Shown in pieces: positions 60,635-64,000 of a DNA stretch of 64,000 nucleotides. A program made the position numbers and the translations under genes. The notes beneath the pieces are model-generated. The model made no database searches and was not told the origin of the DNA. It saw only the letters and a list, made by a program, of their open reading frames with translations. Origin of the DNA: Actinomadura sp. J1-007 (GTDB taxonomy: Bacteria > Actinomycetota > Actinomycetes > Streptosporangiales > Streptosporangiaceae); assembly GCF_009793335.1 (NCBI RefSeq), contig NZ_WING01000001.1, positions 6,944,001-7,008,000 of the forward strand, given 5' to 3'. Positions within the stretch are counted from its first letter, which is position 1. Every line of letters begins with the position of its first letter.

Positions 60635-61575
60635 GCCTGTGCCTCGTCTCCGTCGGCGGGCGTGTACCTGGTGAACGGCGCCCACCCCTTGACGGCGAAC
60701 GTGTCGCCCGCGCGCTCGACCTCGGCCGCGCCGTGGCCCCCCAGGTGCGCGGGGACGACGAGCGCGTTGTTGTCGGCGGCCCAGCCGAGGACGCGGCGGC
60801 GGGTGGCGCGGGCGGCGGCCGGGTCCTCGCAGAAGCAGCTGTTGTGGTCCGGGCCGATGATCTGCACGGGGCTGTGCAGCAGGTCACCGACGAACACCGC
60901 GCGGTCCGTCCCGCTCGCGAGGGTGAGGACGCAGGACCCCGGGGTGTGCCCGGGCGCCGGGTCGAGGCGCAGGTTCGCGTCGATCCGGTGGCCGCCCTCC
61001 CACAGGCGGACCTGCCCCGCCCGGTGCACGGGGGCGACGCTGTCCTCGAAGACGTTCTGGTTGCCGCGGCCGAGCAGGGGCCTGTGCCCGTTCTCGGGGT
61101 TCCAGAAGTCGAAGTCGTCCTTGGGGATCAGGTACGTGGCGTTCGGGAAGGTGGGCACCCACTCCCGGCCGTCCAGGCGCGTGTTCCAGCCGACGTGGTC
61201 GACGTGCAGATGGGTGTTGACCACGATGTCGACGTCCTCGGGGGCGACCCCGGCCCGCGCCAGGTTCCCCAGGAAGTCGGTGCGCAGACGGCTCCACACC
61301 GGCGAGTACGGGCGCTCCTTGTCGTTGCCGACCCCCGTGTCGACCAGGACGGTCTTGCCTTCGCTGCGCAGCAGCCAGGTCTGGATCGCGGTGTTGACGA
61401 TGTTCGTGCGGGGGTCGAGGAAGTCGGGCGCGTGCCAGGCGCCGCCGCCGTGCCAGGCGTCCTCCGGCCCGGCGGGGACGAACGCGCGGGGCGTGAGGCC
61501 GGCGGGCCCGTAGTACTCCTTGACGCGGGTGACGGTGACGCCGCCGAGTTCGATCTGTTCCAACGTGTGCTCCAT
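60631..61575 (-). CDS. Metallo-beta-lactamase-fold hydrolase (lactonase-like)
   Basis: 314 residues, ATG 61575. The zinc motif NTHLHVDHVGWN (HxHxDH), later His in PAPGHTPGSC and Asp in VFVGDLLHS, and the ending PAHLGGHG are those of the AHL-lactonase/glyoxalase II branch of the MBL fold. TNIVNTAIQTWLL and DTGVGNDK are typical of lactonases/MBL hydrolases acting on quorum signals or esters. It is first in a two-gene operon with the carboxylesterase. Substrate unknown. Confidence 0.84.
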   Translation of the reverse strand: MEHTLEQIELGGVTVTRVKEYYGPAGLTPRAFVPAGPEDAWHGGGAWHAPDFLDPRTNIVNTAIQTWLLRSEGKTVLVDTGVGNDKERPYSPVWSRLRTDFLGNLARAGVAPEDVDIVVNTHLHVDHVGWNTRLDGREWVPTFPNATYLIPKDDFDFWNPENGHRPLLGRGNQNVFEDSVAPVHRAGQVRLWEGGHRIDANLRLDPAPGHTPGSCVLTLASGTDRAVFVGDLLHSPVQIIGPDHNSCFCEDPAAARATRRRVLGWAADNNALVVPAHLGGHGAAEVERAGDTFAVKGWAPFTRYTPADGDEAQA

Positions 61576-61697
61576 GGCCTGGTCATCGGGTTGCGGCCAT
61601 CACCCTCGCCGCCGTCCGCGGCGGTCCGCCACACCCGCCTCTGCCTACCCCCGGCAGGGTCAGGCTGCGGTGCGCGGCCCGAGGCAGACTGGAGGGC

Positions 61698-62609
61698 ATG
61701 AGAGAACGAGGCCGACTCGGCGACTTCCTGCACGCCAGGCGCTCCCGGCTGCGTCCGGCGGACGTCGGCCTGAAGGACTACGGCGACCGGCGGCGCGTGG
61801 CGGGCCTGCGCAGGGAGGAGCTCGCGATGCTCGCCGGCGTCAGCGTCTCGTACTACACGAGGCTGGAGCAGGGCCAGTCGGCGGGCGCCTCCGCGGAGAT
61901 CCTGGACGCCGTCGCGCGGGCCCTCCTGCTCGACGAGGCGGAGCGCCGCCACCTGCACGACCTCGCCGGCGCGGGCAGGGGCCGCGCCCCGGCCCGCCGG
62001 GCGCGCCCCGAGCAGGCGAAGCCCGCCACGCTGGATCTGCTGGACACCCTGGAGGGCGTCCCGGCGCTGGTCAGCGGCCGCCGCACGGACGTGCTCGCGT
62101 GGAACCGGCTCGGCCACGCGCTGTTCGCCGCGCATGTGGACCCCGGCAGCCCCCGGCGCGCGGCGGAGCGGCCCAACCTCGCCCGGATGGTCTTCCTCGA
62201 TCCGCACACCCGCGAGCTGTACGCCGACTGGACGGCGAAGGCGAAGGCCGTCGTCGAGAACCTGCGCATGGTCGCGGGCCGGTTCCCCGACGACACGCTG
62301 CTGACCTCGCTGATCGGCGAGCTCACGGTCAAGAGCCCCGAGTTCGCCGCGATGTGGACCGACCACCGGGTCCGTCCCTGCGCGCTCGGCAGGTACGAGA
62401 TGCGCCACCCCCTCGTCGGCACGCTCACCGTGACGCAGCAGAGCGTGCACCTCCCGCAGGCCGAGGACCAGCACCTGGTGATGGCCGTCACCGAGCCCGG
62501 CTCGCCGTCGCGGGAGGCCGTGACCCTGCTGGCCCAGGCCACCGCCCGTCCCCGTTCCGCCGTACGACCCGAAGCCGCCCGCGAGGAACGTCCCGCGGCC
62601 CGCCCCTGA
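61698..62609 (+). CDS. XRE-family regulator with MmyB-like ligand-binding domain
   Basis: 303 residues. The N-terminal HTH is extended as in MmyB-like proteins: LGDFLHARRSRL, RRVAGLRREELAMLAGVSVSYYTRLEQGQSAGAS. The C-terminal domain (about 105-275, with DVLAWNRLGHALF, ARMVFLDP, LYADWTAKAKAVVENLR and GLVGTLTVTQQ-like strands) binds small acyl/fatty ligands in MmyB homologues. It is divergent from the lactonase/esterase pair (122-bp gap), its likely target. Confidence 0.86.
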   Translation: MRERGRLGDFLHARRSRLRPADVGLKDYGDRRRVAGLRREELAMLAGVSVSYYTRLEQGQSAGASAEILDAVARALLLDEAERRHLHDLAGAGRGRAPARRARPEQAKPATLDLLDTLEGVPALVSGRRTDVLAWNRLGHALFAAHVDPGSPRRAAERPNLARMVFLDPHTRELYADWTAKAKAVVENLRMVAGRFPDDTLLTSLIGELTVKSPEFAAMWTDHRVRPCALGRYEMRHPLVGTLTVTQQSVHLPQAEDQHLVMAVTEPGSPSREAVTLLAQATARPRSAVRPEAAREERPAARP

Positions 62610-62658
62610 CCGCGATCGGCTCGAAGCGCGGCAGGCGATCGGGGCCGGAGACGCGAAA

Positions 62659-62684
62659 GCCGCCCCGGCCTCGGGCGGGGCGGC
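62659..62684. terminator. Hairpin terminator
   Basis: GCCGCCCCG pairs with CGGGGCGGC across an 8-base loop; on the minus strand the stem is followed by CTTTCG. It lies between the MmyB-like gene and the convergent secreted-protein gene. Confidence 0.55.
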
Positions 62685-62711
62685 CTCCGCGGACCGGTCA
62701 GCGCGCCGCGC

Positions 62712-63125
62712 TCAGGCGCACTTCTTGATCGACTTGTTGGTGTTCTTCCAGAACGCCTGCTTGCGCTCGCTGAAGCGTCCGTGGTCCTTGTCGTAGAGCT
62801 CCAGGACGAACTGGAAGCAGTGGTTCTCGGCGAGCTCGTAGGGCTGGCCGTTCCGTGCGCCGACGAGCCGACAGTCGCTCTTGCCGACCGCCTCGATCTT
62901 GTACTCGAAGCGCTTCTTGGTCCAGTTGGTCACGTAGACGACGGCCCTCTTGCCGTCGGCCTTGGAGTCGCAGACCTTGACCGAGTCGCCGTTGGGCCAG
63001 AACTGCAGCCATCCGCCGGAGTTGGTCATGCGGTGGTAGATCTTGTCCGCGTGCGCGGGCGTCGCCGCGAACGCGGGCGCGAGCACCACGACCCCGGCGC
63101 ACAGAGCCATTGCCAGCCGTTTCAT
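62712..63125 (-). CDS. Small secreted protein, unknown function
   Basis: 137 residues from ATG 63125 (GGAGG upstream). Signal peptide MKRLAMALCAGVVVLAPAFA, cleaved near AHA-DK. The mature protein is about 110 residues, polar, with Cys in KVCDSKAD, SDCRLVG, NHCFQF and KKCA, i.e. two possible disulfides, and a mixed beta profile (AVVYVTNWTKKRFEYKIEAVG). No family recognised. It has its own terminator. Confidence 0.7.
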   Translation of the reverse strand: MKRLAMALCAGVVVLAPAFAATPAHADKIYHRMTNSGGWLQFWPNGDSVKVCDSKADGKRAVVYVTNWTKKRFEYKIEAVGKSDCRLVGARNGQPYELAENHCFQFVLELYDKDHGRFSERKQAFWKNTNKSIKKCA

Positions 63126-63229
63126 GCCGTCGCCTCCCGTGCGTGGAATTACGGTCGTGCATAGCCAAGCGGCTCCGGCCCGCGAACGACTCCCACCTTC
63201 AGGTGATCTTGCCGGCCCCGTTCTGGTAC

Positions 63230-64000
63230 CTACGAAGGATCGTGTGCGGCGGCGCCCTGCCGGCCCGCCGACCGTCCGCGCGGTCCGTCCCCGGCGGCGC
63301 GCGTGGAACGGGGGAGCAGCGGGGTGAGCAGGGCGGCCAGGAGGAAGACCGCGGCGTTGTACCAGAAGGTGGTGGACGCCGAGTCGTACATGCGGGACGC
63401 GGCCTCCGGCCCGCCGCCGGTCAGGGCGAACTGGACGGTGCCGACGACCGCGATCCCCGCGGCCGCGCCGAGCTGGAGCACCGCGTTCGTCACGCCGGAT
63501 CCGGCGCCCGCGTCGCGTTCGGGGACGCCGGCGAGGACGACGCCGGTCAGGATCGACACGCACAGGCCCATGCCGAGGCCCATGACCGCGATCGGCGCGG
63601 CGACCTGCCAGAGGGCGATCCCCGGCCCGGCGGCGTTCATGACCGCGATGAGCAGCACCACTCCGGCGGTCATCACCGCCAGCCCCGCGCCGGTCAGCCG
63701 CCGTCCATGGACGGCGCCGTAGCGCTGGGCGAAGCCCGTGGTGAGCAGGATGCCCACCGGGTAGCCGAGGCCCGCGAGCGCGGTGCGCAGCGGCGACCAG
63801 CCGAGGCCGAGCTGGAGCGCGTAGCTGAGCACCAGGAAGAACGAGGCGAGCCCGGAGAAGACCGCGAGCAGCACGACCAGCCCGAGGACGAACGGCTTCT
63901 GGCGCAGCAGCGCCGGCGGGACGAGCGCCGAACCGTCCGCCCGGTCGCGCCGCCGCTGCGCCGCGCCGAACAGCAGGAGCAGCGGCGCCGACGCCGCGAG
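63230..64000 (-). CDS. MFS drug-efflux-type transporter, 5'-truncated by window edge
   Basis: The reading frame stays open to the last base of the window; the visible 256 residues are the C-terminal half. Hydrophobic segments include LVVLLAVFSGLASFFLVLS, GVVLLIAVMNA, VAAPIAVMGLGMGL and a last FLLAALLTPLLPR. LGMGLCVSILTGVVLAGVPERDAGAGSGVTNAVLQLGAAAG is the typical C-terminal signature of 14-helix DHA2 exporters (QacA/EmrB). Internal starts (for example 63874) are not needed. A drug or metabolite exporter; substrate unknown. Confidence 0.8.
   Translation of the reverse strand, partial: LAASAPLLLLFGAAQRRRDRADGSALVPPALLRQKPFVLGLVVLLAVFSGLASFFLVLSYALQLGLGWSPLRTALAGLGYPVGILLTTGFAQRYGAVHGRRLTGAGLAVMTAGVVLLIAVMNAAGPGIALWQVAAPIAVMGLGMGLCVSILTGVVLAGVPERDAGAGSGVTNAVLQLGAAAGIAVVGTVQFALTGGGPEAASRMYDSASTTFWYNAAVFLLAALLTPLLPRSTRAAGDGPRGRSAGRQGAAAHDPS

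Noticed and set aside
1-64000. tRNA, rRNA, transposase, integrase, attachment sites or phage genes
   Set aside because: I looked on both strands and saw no convincing candidate.

Overview
The window is very GC-rich, with GTG and TTG starts, strong Shine-Dalgarno sequences, short gaps and many four-base ATGA/GTGA overlaps. Together with Tat/Sec exoproteins, a PknB-type kinase plus FHA protein, PucR, STAS and NB-ARC/TPR proteins, this points to an actinomycete chromosome, probably a filamentous one; the genus cannot be fixed from sequence alone. I see no rRNA, tRNA, CRISPR array, transposase or phage gene.

Layout. 0.1-10.9 kb: MFS permease, secreted serine hydrolase, PAF-acetylhydrolase-like enzyme (frameshifted), acyl-CoA carboxylase carboxyltransferase, STAS protein, a C39-like peptidase with a membrane-anchored partner, a LysR regulator, and a cysteine-rich LPHTG-anchored surface protein. 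11-21 kb: an HTH/NB-ARC/TPR protein broken by two frameshifts, small enzymes and membrane proteins, an FHA protein facing a Ser/Thr kinase, small hypotheticals. 21.5-28.8 kb: YciI and LysR genes, a 20-bp minisatellite, an SDR/mannose-6-phosphate-isomerase-like pair, a second (5/10-bp) repeat field, a frameshifted secreted basic protein, an FG-GAP protein and RidA.

28.8-43.2 kb: the most coherent system. GH1, GH3 and GH20 glycosidases, an SGNH hydrolase and a Dpp/Opp-type ABC transporter with a fused permease-ATPase surround a TetR gene. Three sites share one 24-bp palindromic motif (before GH1, between tetR and the transporter, before GH20), so I predict a local TetR regulon for uptake and hydrolysis of beta-linked (amino)sugar conjugates.

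43.2-48.1 kb: ArsR-like regulator, HAF-repeat exoprotein, subtilisin, and a membrane protein/winged-helix pair with a direct-repeat operator. 48.2-57.6 kb: a catabolic block of unknown substrate: ThDP enzyme, damaged ThuA-like gene, APC permease, HisD-like dehydrogenase, divergent PucR (frameshifted), GMC oxidoreductase and VOC protein. 57.7-64 kb: a TetR/membrane-protein pair with three operator copies, a metallo-beta-lactamase/carboxylesterase pair with a divergent MmyB-like regulator, a small secreted protein, and an MFS exporter cut by the window edge.

Two features run through the window. At least five otherwise intact genes change frame as if one base were missing, usually at G/C runs, which suggests consensus errors more than true pseudogenes. 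Short tandem repeats (20, 15, 21 and 5/10 bp) are unusually common.
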